Source: Clostridium sp. C8-1-8 | GTDB taxonomy: Bacteria > Bacillota > Clostridia > Clostridiales > Clostridiaceae | Direction: 5' to 3' | Length of the DNA: 64,000 nucleotides | NCBI RefSeq assembly: GCF_009928445.1 | Contig: NZ_JAABNO010000009.1 | Coordinates: 62,001-126,000 of the forward strand | Shown here: positions 25,375-35,103 of the stretch, piece by piece | Numbering within the stretch: the stretch's first letter is position 1 | How the letters are laid out: every line of letters starts with the position of its first letter | Translations under genes and position numbers: made by a program | The notes under the pieces: generated by a model | Database searches by the model: none | Told to the model about the DNA's origin: nothing | What the model saw: the letters and a program-made list of their open reading frames with translations, nothing else

Positions 25375-25947
25375 ATGGAGAAAAAGATGGGACGCCCACG
25401 TAGTGAAAAAACTAAACAAGCAATTCTCACTGCTGCATATGAATTATTGCTTGAAAATGGATTTGGATCAGTTACAATTGAAAAGATTGCTGAAAGAGCT
25501 GGAGTTAGTAAGGCTACTATATATAAGTGGTGGTCTAACAAAGGAGCAGTTGTTATGGATGCTTTTTTTGACGCCGCTGTTGTAAGGCTACCAATACCTG
25601 ATACTGGATCAACTTTAAATGATATGATAATTCAAGTAAATAACTTATCAAAATTTTTAACAAGTAAAGAGGGAAAAGCAATAAATGAAATAATAGCAGA
25701 GGGCCAGTTTGATCCAAAGCTAGCCGAGGCTTATCGTAATACGTATTTTAAGCCAAGAAGATTGGATTCACGCTATATTTTAGAACGTGGGATTTCTAGA
25801 GGAGAACTAAGTAAGGATTTAGATATAGAATTAGCAATGGACTTAATGTTCGCACCACTATTTTATAGATTATTAATAACAGGTGATGCGGTTAACGAGG
25901 AGTTCATAGGACATACAATAAAATCTGTGTTTGAAGGCATAAAATAG
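25375..25947 (+). CDS. TetR/AcrR family transcriptional regulator
   Basis: The product has 190 residues. The N-terminal DNA-binding domain is textbook TetR: GRPRSEKTKQAILTAAYELL, then FGSVTIEKIAERAGVSKATIYKWW and KGAVVMDAF (residues 5-60). The C-terminal half is the alpha-helical ligand domain (LAEAYRNTYFKPRR). CGGAGGT precedes the ATG. It is divergent from the flavoprotein/MFS operon and is the obvious repressor for it. The operator repeats between the genes, one of them just behind its own -10 box, suggest autorepression. A terminator follows at 25972-26016. Confidence 0.88.
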   Translation: MEKKMGRPRSEKTKQAILTAAYELLLENGFGSVTIEKIAERAGVSKATIYKWWSNKGAVVMDAFFDAAVVRLPIPDTGSTLNDMIIQVNNLSKFLTSKEGKAINEIIAEGQFDPKLAEAYRNTYFKPRRLDSRYILERGISRGELSKDLDIELAMDLMFAPLFYRLLITGDAVNEEFIGHTIKSVFEGIK

Positions 25948-25971
25948 AAATTGAATAAATAACTTAAGGAC

Positions 25972-26018
25972 AAATGAAGCTATATACTTTTTAATTGTGT
26001 GTAGCTTCATTTTTTATA
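25972..26018 (+). terminator. Terminator after the TetR gene
   Basis: AAATGAAGCTATATAC pairs with GTGTGTAGCTTCATTT (one mismatch in the inner part), followed by a T-rich tail. It lies 25 nt after the stop. Confidence 0.75.
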
Positions 26019-26232
26019 TGTTTTTTATTATATATGGTTATTATTAATATTAATTATTTATGTAGAAGCTACTATATGAGTGAGCTATAGAACTAAAACT
26101 ATAAAACTATACGGCAAATACTTAAATTCAATACTTTAAAAGCACATAAATCAAATATTAGCTAAGTATAATTCAAAATTAATATAGGTATGTATGAATA
26201 TTTTAGTATAATAGTTAGATGAGGTGATTTTT

Positions 26233-28671
26233 TTGAGTGTTAATTACTTTTTGAGCATAATATTGTTGGTATCTACTTTAATCTCACTGCTATTAGGCTA
26301 TTTCTCATGGAAGAGAGATAAGAAATATGCTGCTATAGCTTTAATACCTGTAGCTATTTATTCTTTTGGCTATGCATTTGAAATATTATGTACAAGCATT
26401 GAAGCGGTAAAGTTTTGGATTAAAGTAGAATATATAGGTGTAGCATTTTTACCAGTAGCTTGGCTGTTGTTTGCCATTAACTTTAACGGATATAGGGATA
26501 GATTTAAGAAAAGGTTATTTTTATTGTATATTATTCCTATTATTATATTGATACTAAACTATACCAATGATTATCATCATCTATTTTATAAAAAACTATC
26601 TATGAATACTAATGGTATTTTTCCAATGGTAGAAATAGTGCAGGGACCTTGGTATTGGGTAAACATTGCATATACATATTCAATAATGGTACTAGGATTA
26701 ATTACTTTTTTATCAGCGTATTTTAAAGCTGTATCAATTGTAAAAAAGCAAATGGTATTTTTAATGATAGCTTGGGTTATTCCATGGATTTCAGACATAA
26801 TTTATATGTTTAAAGTTTTGCCATTTCGTTTAGATTTATGTCCTTTTGCATTTTCTATTTCTGGGATAATTTCTAGCTTTGCTATATTAAAGTTTAACTT
26901 GCTAAAGATAACACCAGTAGCATTAGAAAAGGTTTTTTCTAATATGTTAGATGGAGTTGTAATACTTGATTATGAAAATAATATAGTGAATTTTAATAAT
27001 GCAGCTAAACAGGTTATATCAGAGCTTAAGTATATAGAAGCAGGGACTAAAAAATTTGATGAAGTATTTAAGAAATATGAAGAGTTATTGCTATCAGTAA
27101 ATAATGATTCTTTTAGTGAAAGAATCATTAATATAGAGAATAATGGACAATTAAAATATTATAAGCTTAACATAAATAAAGTATATGAAAAGAATGATGA
27201 AGTAATTGGAAAGATACTAATTCTCAATGATGTTACTGAATTGCTATTACAAAGAGAAGCTTTAGCTGATAACCTAAATTTTATAGAGACTCTTATAGAT
27301 GCTATTCCTAATCCTATATATTCAAAGGATGAGGATGGAGTATATAATCATTGTAATTCAGCTTTTATAGAATACATAGGGATTGAAAAAGAACAAGTCA
27401 TAGGGCAAAGTGCCTATGAAATATTTGAAAGTGAATCAGCAAAGATTTATAATCATGCAGATAAAAAACTAATGGAAAGTAAGGAAACTCAGGTTTATGA
27501 GTCAAAGCTTATGCATAGTGACAACACAGAGCACGATGTTATCTTCTGTAAATCTGTAGTTACAAATGAGCATGGAGATAGTAAAGGCTTAGTAGGTGTA
27601 ATTCTAGATATTTCGGAACAAAAGAGAAGTAGAGAAAGAATAGGTAAGCTAATGACTTTGAAAGAAGCTATGTTAAAAATAGGATATAGCATTAATGAAA
27701 TATTTAATATTAATGAGTTGCTTCAGCTGATATTAGATAAGGTCATTAACTGCATTGATCCGAGAAGCTGTGGTTCTGTATTGGTATTAGATGAGGATAA
27801 TAATTTGAAGATAGCTGTAGCTAAAGGGTACAAGACAGAGGAAGTTGAGAAATTCTCAATAAAGCTAGAAGATGGATGGTTTAATGAAGAAGAAAGATCT
27901 CATAAGACAGTAATTGTTAATGACATAGACAAAATGGATCCTATAGGTATGTTGGATACGGAGCATGGAATAAAAATAAAATCTGCTATAAGTGCACCAA
28001 TTTTTATAGAAGGTAAGTGCTATGGTTTTATCAACATAGATAGTGTTTATAATAACATTTTTGATGAAATAGATAGAGAATTGATGGAATATACTGGAGG
28101 TCAAGCGTCTATTGCGATTTCTAAACACAAGCTCTATGAAGAAACTATATATCTATCTAGGTATGATAAATTGACTAATGTATATAATAGAAGCTATTTT
28201 GAGCAAGAAGTGAAAAGTATTATTTCTAGGGATAGCACGGAGTCAGGAGAACTTTTTGTAGTAGTATTTGATTTGAATGAACTTAAGTTTATTAATGATA
28301 ACTATGGACATTTAGCAGGAGACGAACTTATAAAATCCTTTGCTAGAGGACTTACTGGATTGCTTAAAGATTCTGATATTATAGGCAGATTTGGCGGAGA
28401 TGAATTTGTTGGAGTATTCTTTGATGCAGATTTAGAAAGCTTAACAAATAGGTTTGAAGAGTTAATTGAGAATTTTAGAAATAACCAGATAAGCTTTGGA
28501 GGAGAAAAATTTATTTGTAGCTATAGTTATGGTATTGCCAATTACCCTAAGGATGATAAAGAATTTGATAAATTGATAAAAATTGCTGATAGACGTATGT
28601 ATGAATACAAACATATAATAAAAAGTAATAGCAATATAACTAAGAAAGTACATATTAATGAAGTTTTCTAA
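26233..28671 (+). CDS. Membrane-bound sensor diguanylate cyclase (7TM-PAS-GAF-GGDEF)
   Basis: The product has 812 residues from a TTG at 26233. GAGGTGAT lies 5 nt upstream, and the GTG at 26224 is inside that site. Seven transmembrane helices at residues 1-215 form a histidine-kinase-type 7TM sensor. Two PAS-like regions follow (about 220-340 and 350-465, the second with DAIPNPIYSKDEDGVY and GVILDISEQK), then a GAF domain (480-640, SAISAPIFIEGKCYGFINID). The GGDEF domain closes the protein. The catalytic GGDEF is intact (residues 721-725, GRFGGDEFVG), so it should make cyclic di-GMP from GTP. The inhibitory I-site is KDSD rather than R-x-x-D, suggesting weaker product inhibition. It is monocistronic. 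Confidence 0.9.
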   Translation: MSVNYFLSIILLVSTLISLLLGYFSWKRDKKYAAIALIPVAIYSFGYAFEILCTSIEAVKFWIKVEYIGVAFLPVAWLLFAINFNGYRDRFKKRLFLLYIIPIIILILNYTNDYHHLFYKKLSMNTNGIFPMVEIVQGPWYWVNIAYTYSIMVLGLITFLSAYFKAVSIVKKQMVFLMIAWVIPWISDIIYMFKVLPFRLDLCPFAFSISGIISSFAILKFNLLKITPVALEKVFSNMLDGVVILDYENNIVNFNNAAKQVISELKYIEAGTKKFDEVFKKYEELLLSVNNDSFSERIINIENNGQLKYYKLNINKVYEKNDEVIGKILILNDVTELLLQREALADNLNFIETLIDAIPNPIYSKDEDGVYNHCNSAFIEYIGIEKEQVIGQSAYEIFESESAKIYNHADKKLMESKETQVYESKLMHSDNTEHDVIFCKSVVTNEHGDSKGLVGVILDISEQKRSRERIGKLMTLKEAMLKIGYSINEIFNINELLQLILDKVINCIDPRSCGSVLVLDEDNNLKIAVAKGYKTEEVEKFSIKLEDGWFNEEERSHKTVIVNDIDKMDPIGMLDTEHGIKIKSAISAPIFIEGKCYGFINIDSVYNNIFDEIDRELMEYTGGQASIAISKHKLYEETIYLSRYDKLTNVYNRSYFEQEVKSIISRDSTESGELFVVVFDLNELKFINDNYGHLAGDELIKSFARGLTGLLKDSDIIGRFGGDEFVGVFFDADLESLTNRFEELIENFRNNQISFGGEKFICSYSYGIANYPKDDKEFDKLIKIADRRMYEYKHIIKSNSNITKKVHINEVF

Positions 28672-28759
28672 GGATAATATTTCAATATTAATTTGAAAGT
28701 AATAGTTATATATCGAAGACTAACAAAAAGCTAACAGACTATTTATAACAGGAGAATAT

Positions 28760-29695
28760 ATGGATTTTATAGCAATAGATTTTGAGACTGCAAATGAAAA
28801 GAGAAATAGTCCATGTTCTATAGGTATAGTGGTTGTAAAAAGTGGACAAGTAGTAGAGAGAATACACCACCTGATAAGACCTATGGACATGAGATTTATG
28901 CCAATCAACATTGGAATTCATGGAATTAGACCAGCTATGGTAGAGAAGGAGCCAGAGTTTGATGTAGTATGGGAAAAGATTAAACATCATTTTAATGGTA
29001 ACTTAGTAATAGCTCACAATGCTGCCTTTGATATATCAGTTTTAAGGAAAAGTGCAGAGCTTTATGATATTGAGCTGCCTGCATTTCAATATATATGCAC
29101 CATGAAACTAGCAAAGAACTTTTATAAGGGGATTGAAAATGCCAAGCTTAACTCAGTAAACGACTTTTTAGGCTATGAGTTTAAGCATCATGATGCATTA
29201 TACGATGCACTGGCCTGTAGCAATATACTTCTTAATATATCTGAGGAGCTAAAGTGCTGCGATATTAATGAAATATCAAAGCTATTAGGAGTAACTATAG
29301 GAGCTGTGGATAGAAATGAGTATACACCATCTTCAACTAAGGGAAAGGTGTGTAAAACTTCTAATAAAATTTATGACTATAAAAAACATAGAACCTTTGA
29401 TGAATTAAGAACAGAGGCTTTTAGAGATGAGGTAGTAGTATTTACTGGAAAACTGAATTCTATGTCTAGGGATGAAGCTATGAGATTTGTAAGAAAACTT
29501 GGTGGGGCCACAGGAAGCTCTGTAAGTAAAAAGACAACTATTTTAGTTACTAATATGAAAGATATAGATAGTTTACGAGAAGAAGAAATGAGCCTTAAGC
29601 TTAGAAAGGCAACGGACCTTAAGTCTAGAGGACATAATATAAGCTTTCTAGATGAAGAAGAATTCTTAAAGAAGTTTAGAGATATTAAAAAATAG
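28760..29695 (+). CDS. DEDDh exonuclease with C-terminal BRCT domain
   Basis: The product has 311 residues. An N-terminal DnaQ-like 3'-5' exonuclease shows Exo I FIAIDFETAN (Asp and Glu), Exo II VIAHNAAFD, and the Exo III region HHDALYDALA. These supply the D-E-D-D-h metal and catalytic residues. A C-terminal BRCT domain occupies residues about 225-305 (VVFTGKLNSMSRDEAMRFV, GGATGSSVSKKTTILVT). This is the usual form of a stand-alone DNA polymerase III epsilon-like protein in clostridia, probably acting in DNA repair. AGGAG precedes the ATG and a strong terminator follows. It is monocistronic. Confidence 0.88.
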   Translation: MDFIAIDFETANEKRNSPCSIGIVVVKSGQVVERIHHLIRPMDMRFMPINIGIHGIRPAMVEKEPEFDVVWEKIKHHFNGNLVIAHNAAFDISVLRKSAELYDIELPAFQYICTMKLAKNFYKGIENAKLNSVNDFLGYEFKHHDALYDALACSNILLNISEELKCCDINEISKLLGVTIGAVDRNEYTPSSTKGKVCKTSNKIYDYKKHRTFDELRTEAFRDEVVVFTGKLNSMSRDEAMRFVRKLGGATGSSVSKKTTILVTNMKDIDSLREEEMSLKLRKATDLKSRGHNISFLDEEEFLKKFRDIKK

Positions 29696-29731
29696 TATTC
29701 GAATAGCCTTCAAACACTGATGTTTCCAATA

Positions 29732-29790
29732 AATTCTTAACTTGTTATATTGTTTTAAAGTTATAAATATAACAAGTTAAGAATTTTTGT
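29732..29790. terminator. Hairpin terminator after the exonuclease gene
   Basis: A perfect 19-bp stem (29732-29750 with 29767-29785) is followed by TTTTTG. It could also stop minus-strand reading from the AraC gene that ends at 29887. Confidence 0.8.
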
Positions 29791-29886
29791 TTTTGACTAT
29801 GTTTAAGAAGATTTATGAAATTAGGTGGTTATAAAGATAAGTCAGATGTAAAAGAGCTCACTGAAGAAGTGTGCTCCTAATACTTT

Positions 29887-30780
29887 TTATACATTATTGA
29901 TAAAGGTCATATTATAGGCATTTCTAAATTGCTTTGGGGTTAAGTTTTCATATTTTTTAAATAGCTTAAGAAAGTATTTTTCATCTATGAAGCCTAATTC
30001 TTCACCAATTTCTTTTATATTTAAGCTTGAAGTGCATAATAGCTGTTTGGCTCTAGATATTCTTAAATTATTTATATATTGCTGCATGCTCATACCCATT
30101 CTTATCTTAAAATAACGAGCCAAATATTCTTTGGAAAAGTTGAATTCATAAGAGACATTTTGCAAGGATATATTCTGAGTTATATGAATTTTTATCCATT
30201 GTAGTATTTCAGGCAATATGTCTTCCTCCTTAGGATTTCTAAGTGAAGCATCAAAATTTAATAGTACCTGCTCTGTGACCTCTATTAAGAGGGAGGTAAG
30301 GTTATAGTTTACACTTTGACTAGTATAATATGTTGATTGTGATATATGCATCAATTGCCTAAATAGCACATTTATTCTGTCTAAATTCAAGTTTTTAGAC
30401 ATGGTAGGAATTAGAATGCTTGAGTTCAAACCATTAAAATAAGGATTACTTTTAGCGATAGATATTTCATTCATAGCTTCCTCATGATTATAGATCTTAG
30501 GATCTTCATTACAATAAAAATGGAGCCAATAGAAGGATGTTCCTTTTTCAGAATAGTCGTAGCCTTTATGCTTACGATATGGTTCTAATAGTAATAGTTC
30601 CCCTTCCTTTAATTCATACTTCTCAGAATCCTGTTCTATATACATAGTTCCTTTATTCATTATAATAAGCTCATAGTTGTCAATGGTTCTTTCCATGTGT
30701 AACCATTTACTATCAGAAGTAAAGTTACCACAGTTAGAAAAAACCAAAGGAGAACTAATATCTGCTTTAAGATATCTCAT
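29887..30780 (-). CDS. AraC family regulator, probable controller of GH127
   Basis: The product has 297 residues. The N-terminal half is a cupin-like sensor (YELKEGELLLLEPYRKHKG). The C-terminal 100 residues carry two helix-turn-helix units: NVSYEFNFSKEYLARYFKIR and NIKEIGEELGFIDEKYFLKL, followed by the family ending LTPKQFRNAY. It is divergent from the GH127 gene with about 220 bp between starts, so it most likely activates that gene in response to an arabinose-containing sugar. The start ATG has AAAGGTGG about 13 nt upstream, a long spacing. No alternative start fits better. Confidence 0.85.
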   Translation of the reverse strand: MRYLKADISSPLVFSNCGNFTSDSKWLHMERTIDNYELIIMNKGTMYIEQDSEKYELKEGELLLLEPYRKHKGYDYSEKGTSFYWLHFYCNEDPKIYNHEEAMNEISIAKSNPYFNGLNSSILIPTMSKNLNLDRINVLFRQLMHISQSTYYTSQSVNYNLTSLLIEVTEQVLLNFDASLRNPKEEDILPEILQWIKIHITQNISLQNVSYEFNFSKEYLARYFKIRMGMSMQQYINNLRISRAKQLLCTSSLNIKEIGEELGFIDEKYFLKLFKKYENLTPKQFRNAYNMTFINNV

Positions 30781-31001
30781 TGGTCAATATTCGCCACCTT
30801 TTGTTAATATAGTCTACCGACAAGGCTTTATTATTGTGTCATAGTAGTATTGTACAGTATATTAATATGATTGTAAAACTAATATAGTGCACCTTTTACT
30901 CTTTAAGAAACAACTAACTTATTGTTATAGTCTTGAAGTTACACAGCACATAAAGAGTAGAAAATCACTAATGAAATATTTTAAAGGGAGTTGAGATATT
31001 T

Positions 31002-33275
31002 ATGGAAAAGGTACAATTACTAGATGGTATATTTAAAGAATCTCAAGAGAAAGGTAAAGAATATCTTCTTTATTTGGATACAGATAGACTTTTAGCACCT
31101 TGCTATGAAGCCATAGGAGAAACGCCTAAAAAGCCTCGTTATGGTGGATGGGAATCAAAGCCTATAAGTGGACATTCGCTAGGGCATTTTTTATCAGCCT
31201 TAGCTACTATGTATTTGGAAGATAAGGATGAGAGATTAAATGATAAGCTTAAGTATGCTGTATCTGAACTTGCATATCTACAAAGTTTAGATGAAGAAGG
31301 CTATGTTAGTGGCTTTCCAAAGGATTGTTTCATAAAGGTTTTTAGTGGAGACTTCAATGTTAATAGATTTGAGCTTGGTGACAGCTGGGTTCCTTGGTAT
31401 AGCATTCATAAGATTTTTGCTGGACTTATAGATGCTTATGTGTTTACCGGTAATGAACAAGCACTTGAAGTGGTTAAGAAACTTTCAGATTGGGCTAAAA
31501 AAGGAACTGATAACCTTACAGAGGAACAATTTGATAAGATGTTATATTGCGAGCATGGTGGGATGTGTGAAGCAATGGCAAAACTTTATGAAATTACTAA
31601 AAATGAAGATTATCTGCAATTATCTAAACGATTTTATCACAAAGAAACTTTAGTTCCATTAACTGAACTTCAAGATGAATTAGAAGGAAAGCATGCTAAT
31701 ACTCAGATACCGAAGGTTATAGGAGCTTCAAAGTTATATGAGCTAACAGGTGAGGAAAAATACAAAAATGCTGCTAAGTACTTTTGGAATGTTGTTACTA
31801 AGAGTCGTTCCTATGCAATAGGAGGAAACAGTATAGATGAACATTTTGGAAAGCCAAGCACTGAAAGATTAGGGGTTACTACAGCTGAAACCTGTAATAC
31901 TTATAACATGCTAAAGCTTACAGAACACCTATATGCTTGGGAGCATGATGCTTACTACATCGACTACTATGAAAATGCTCTATACAATCATATACTTGCT
32001 TCTCAAGATCCAGAGTCAGGTATGAAGACTTACTTTGTATCCACTCAGCCAGGACACTTTAAGGTTTACTGTTCCCCAGATGATTCTTTTTGGTGCTGCA
32101 CAGGAACTGGAATGGAGAACCCAGGAAGATATACAAGAAATATATACTATAGAGAAGAGGATAAGCTTTTTGTAAATCTTTATATTGCTTCAAAGATAGA
32201 ATTAGAGGATAAAGGAATAGTTTTAAAACAAGAGACTAAGTTCCCTAAAGAAGATAAAACAACACTTATATTTGAAGAAGCAGAAGAAAAGTTAATGACT
32301 ATTAGCATAAGGGTTCCCTATTGGGTAAATGGTGAGATCAAAGTAGTTGTAAATGGAAAAGAAGAGCATACAGCTTCAAAAAATGGATATATATCTATAC
32401 AAGGCAATTGGAAAAAAGGTGATGTTATAGATGTTTCTTTACCTATGAGTGTACATGTATATACTTCAAAGGATAACTCAAATAAAATAGCCTTTATGTA
32501 TGGACCATTAGTACTTGCAGGTGCTCTTGGAAGAGAAAACTTCCCTGAAACAGATATTTTAGATGATCATTTGAAGTTGAATCACTATCCAGGAATTGCG
32601 GTTTCAACTTTAGTTACAGATAAATTTGAAGAATGTATAAAACCTGTTGAAGGTGCCAACTTGACCTTTGAAACTGAAGCTATAGCAGAACCAGGACATA
32701 AAAAATATACTTTGATTCCTTTTTATGAGCTTCATCACCAAAGATACACAATATATTGGACAAGAATGACACCAGAGGAATATAAAGACGCTCAGTTAAA
32801 TAAGATGGATTATGAAGAAAGCTTAAACAAGATAACTATTGACCAAGTTAATCCAAATGAGCAGCAACCAGAGATAGAACATAAGTTAAAACATGAAAAT
32901 TCAAGCTCAGATTACTCTAGTGAAGCTGGGAAGGGCTGGCGTCAAGCTATGGATGGAGGCTACTTCAGCTATGAGATGAACGTAAGCAGTGATAGTGAAG
33001 TATACCTAGCAGTAACTTATTGGGGCGAAGATAAGGAATGCTTCATTAATGGACCAAGATATGTTAGAGAGTTTGGAATTTATGTAGATGGTACTTTTAT
33101 AGCAGAGGAATTATTAAATGCTAGTAATCCACAAACCCTATTTAATAAGTTCTATCCTATACCAAAAAGCTTAACTGAAGGAAAATCTAAGGTTGAGATC
33201 AAGTTCTTATCAAGCAAGGAAAAGATTGCAGGAAGGGTATTTGGAGTTAGGATTACTACAAGTAATGAAGTATAA
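31002..33275 (+). CDS. GH127 beta-L-arabinofuranosidase-like enzyme
   Basis: The product has 757 residues. The catalytic (alpha/alpha)6 region shows GGWESKPISGHSLGHFLSA near residue 50, GEHGG-like CEHGGMCEAM, and the zinc/cysteine site. In HypBA1 the metal is held by Glu and three Cys, one of which is the nucleophile. Here the matching residues are Glu296, Cys298, Cys365 and Cys366 (AETCNTY and FWCCTGTGMENPGRY). The C-terminal 130 or so residues (from WRQAMDGGYFSYEM) form an extra beta domain like DUF6805, which explains the greater length. It lacks a signal peptide, so it acts inside the cell, probably on arabino-oligosaccharides. AAAGGGAG precedes the ATG. Confidence 0.9.
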   Translation: MEKVQLLDGIFKESQEKGKEYLLYLDTDRLLAPCYEAIGETPKKPRYGGWESKPISGHSLGHFLSALATMYLEDKDERLNDKLKYAVSELAYLQSLDEEGYVSGFPKDCFIKVFSGDFNVNRFELGDSWVPWYSIHKIFAGLIDAYVFTGNEQALEVVKKLSDWAKKGTDNLTEEQFDKMLYCEHGGMCEAMAKLYEITKNEDYLQLSKRFYHKETLVPLTELQDELEGKHANTQIPKVIGASKLYELTGEEKYKNAAKYFWNVVTKSRSYAIGGNSIDEHFGKPSTERLGVTTAETCNTYNMLKLTEHLYAWEHDAYYIDYYENALYNHILASQDPESGMKTYFVSTQPGHFKVYCSPDDSFWCCTGTGMENPGRYTRNIYYREEDKLFVNLYIASKIELEDKGIVLKQETKFPKEDKTTLIFEEAEEKLMTISIRVPYWVNGEIKVVVNGKEEHTASKNGYISIQGNWKKGDVIDVSLPMSVHVYTSKDNSNKIAFMYGPLVLAGALGRENFPETDILDDHLKLNHYPGIAVSTLVTDKFEECIKPVEGANLTFETEAIAEPGHKKYTLIPFYELHHQRYTIYWTRMTPEEYKDAQLNKMDYEESLNKITIDQVNPNEQQPEIEHKLKHENSSSDYSSEAGKGWRQAMDGGYFSYEMNVSSDSEVYLAVTYWGEDKECFINGPRYVREFGIYVDGTFIAEELLNASNPQTLFNKFYPIPKSLTEGKSKVEIKFLSSKEKIAGRVFGVRITTSNEV

Positions 33276-33322
33276 AAAATATTATTAAACAATATTATTA
33301 ATTATAACCCCAATTTAGAGTG

Positions 33323-33368
33323 AAGACTAAGAACTCAGCATTTTATGAGTTTTTAGTCTTTATATATT
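33323..33368 (+). terminator. Terminator after the GH127 gene
   Basis: A 15-bp stem with one mismatch (33323-33337 with 33346-33360) and an 8-nt loop is followed by TATATATTT. Confidence 0.7.
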
Positions 33369-33576
33369 TGGAAATAGAAAATTAAAGTATCAGTAAGATA
33401 TACAAACTTTTATATGACCAATATCCTACGTTAAAACACTATAGTGACAGCTATATAATTAGCTCCAATATATTAGTAAGCTTTGTTGTAAACCTAATTG
33501 ACGGTGAAAAGGCATAATGCTATTATTAAATGAGATATGTTATGAAATGATAATAATTATCAATAAGGAGAAAGAT

Positions 33577-34281
33577 ATGATAAAACATAATATAAAAGTA
33601 ATAGATATTGTTGATGAAGCAGAGGGAACTAAAACTTATTATTTTGAAAAGCCAGAAGGATTTACTTGGGAAGAAGGGGCTCATACACATATTGCCCATG
33701 TTGGCTTTGATACAGGTGAAAGACCAAATAGAGACTTGGTTAGACATATGTCCATAATGTCTTTGCCTGAGGAGAATAGAATAGGAATTACAACAAGATT
33801 TCCAAGTTCTCCTTCTGAGTATAAAAGTAAATTAGCTGAACTGAAAATAGGAGATGAAATGGTGTTGTTCAAGCTAGGTTCTGTGTTGACTTTAAGACGT
33901 CAAAATAGACCTGTTATTTTACTATCTATGGGAGTAGGAATTGCAGCAATGAGACCAATTATTCTCTCGTATAAAAACGATAAAACTAAAGTATCTTATA
34001 TTATAAATGTAAATGTAGATTCATCGGAAGAGTTTATTTATAGAGAGGAATTAGATAAGTTACAAGACGAGAATTACAGTAATCATTGGGTAAACTCTAG
34101 AAAAGAATTTTATGAGAAGCTTGAACAATTAGTTGAACAAGAAGATGCTATTTATTATATAGTTGGAAGTTACTTGTTTGATAAGGACGTAATACAAAGA
34201 TTAGTTGCAAAGAATGTTAAGGCGGAAAATATCCTAATAGATAAGAAGGAGTGGTCTATAGAGGAGTTTTTGGAGAACTAG
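33577..34281 (+). CDS. Ferredoxin-reductase-type FAD/NAD-binding oxidoreductase
   Basis: The product has 234 residues from the ATG at 33577, where AAGGAGA is well placed. The ATG at 33517 has no ribosome site. The fold is a small FNR-like module: an FAD beta-barrel (FTWEEGAHTHIAHVGF, RHMSIMSLPEENRIGITTRF) and an NAD(P) half (PVILLSMGVGIAAMRPIILSY, IYYIVGSYLF). There are no cysteine clusters, so it needs a separate electron partner. The physiological partner is unknown. It stands alone between two terminators. Confidence 0.75.
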   Translation: MIKHNIKVIDIVDEAEGTKTYYFEKPEGFTWEEGAHTHIAHVGFDTGERPNRDLVRHMSIMSLPEENRIGITTRFPSSPSEYKSKLAELKIGDEMVLFKLGSVLTLRRQNRPVILLSMGVGIAAMRPIILSYKNDKTKVSYIINVNVDSSEEFIYREELDKLQDENYSNHWVNSRKEFYEKLEQLVEQEDAIYYIVGSYLFDKDVIQRLVAKNVKAENILIDKKEWSIEEFLEN

Positions 34282-34398
34282 TACTTGTTAAATTAAATAA
34301 AAAACAATACACAAATATTCTATTAACTCAGGTAGTACTATAATATTATTTTAAAATAAGTGTTATTAAAAAAATAAGTATATTTGTAATTAAAAAAG

Positions 34399-34436
34399 CC
34401 TTCTTTTCAGTTTTTACTTAAAAGGAGGTTTTTATA
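34399..34436 (+). terminator. Terminator after the flavin reductase gene
   Basis: CCTTCTTTT (34399-34407) pairs with AAAAGGAGG (34420-34428) with one G-U pair, followed by TTTTTAT. Confidence 0.65.
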
Positions 34437-34505
34437 GTTTATGTTAGAAACTTTGTCTAATTTAATTGTTTATTGATAACAGTATATATTAGGTTGCTCT
34501 TATAA

Positions 34506-34835
34506 TTAAGTATTTTGTCTAAATCTTAAGCGAACCTCTGTAACGAATGCAAGTATGAGAATGATACATATGTTTATACCATTGTAGAAAATAGGCTCAT
34601 TTACTTGGCTATCTAAGGGAGTTAAACTAATTAGGAAACATAGAATACCTGACAACGGGCCTCCAAGAACTAAGGTTTTTCCAAAAAATTTATTAGTTAT
34701 AGCAAGGTTAGATCTATTTTCTAAAGAGAAAGGTATTTTTAAACCTACATTGCCTGAGCTTAAGGCCTTAGGGAAAAGGTAAAATGTTATACCTACCAAA
34801 AACATAATTAATGAAATTAGATAATTTGATCTCAC
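34506..34835 (-). CDS. SdpI-like small membrane protein
   Basis: The product has 109 residues starting at GTG 34835, with AGAGG 8 nt upstream. It has three hydrophobic segments (about 5-22, 50-72 and 83-100). Between the first two lies NVGLKIPFSLENRSNLAITNKFFGK (quoted here as NVGLKIPFSLEN and ITNKFFGK), which resembles the conserved N-x-x-GIRTPWTL...W...N...G motif of the SdpI/YhfL family. SdpI of Bacillus is an immunity and signalling protein against the SdpC toxin, but most family members have no known role. No toxin gene is adjacent. It is monocistronic. Confidence 0.55.
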   Translation of the reverse strand: MRSNYLISLIMFLVGITFYLFPKALSSGNVGLKIPFSLENRSNLAITNKFFGKTLVLGGPLSGILCFLISLTPLDSQVNEPIFYNGINICIILILAFVTEVRLRFRQNT

Positions 34836-35015
34836 TTCAATCGCCTCTTTTAATAATCATAGTTATAAAATTGAAATTTATAGATTAAAATATAATCAAT
34901 TATAAATGAGCATAGTAGTTTAATAACGCTATTAATATTATATTACTATTGTAAGAAAATAACAGTGATTTAATAAAAAATAATATATTTTATATATAAT
35001 AAATCATTATATAAG

Positions 35016-35045
35016 GTGGATTGTACCGATACAATTCACTTTTTT
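35016..35045 (+). terminator. Terminator-like hairpin in the leader of the class V aminotransferase
   Basis: GTGGATTGTA (35016-35025), loop CCGA, TACAATTCAC (35030-35039, one G-U pair) and TTTTTT (35040-35045). It lies 58 nt before the start codon, with no plus-strand gene upstream to end. It may therefore be an attenuator, or a relic. Confidence 0.55.
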
Positions 35046-35103
35046 AACTATTTATGATATTTTATTAATATTATAAAACGGAAGAAAATAGGAGGTATTG
35101 TCC

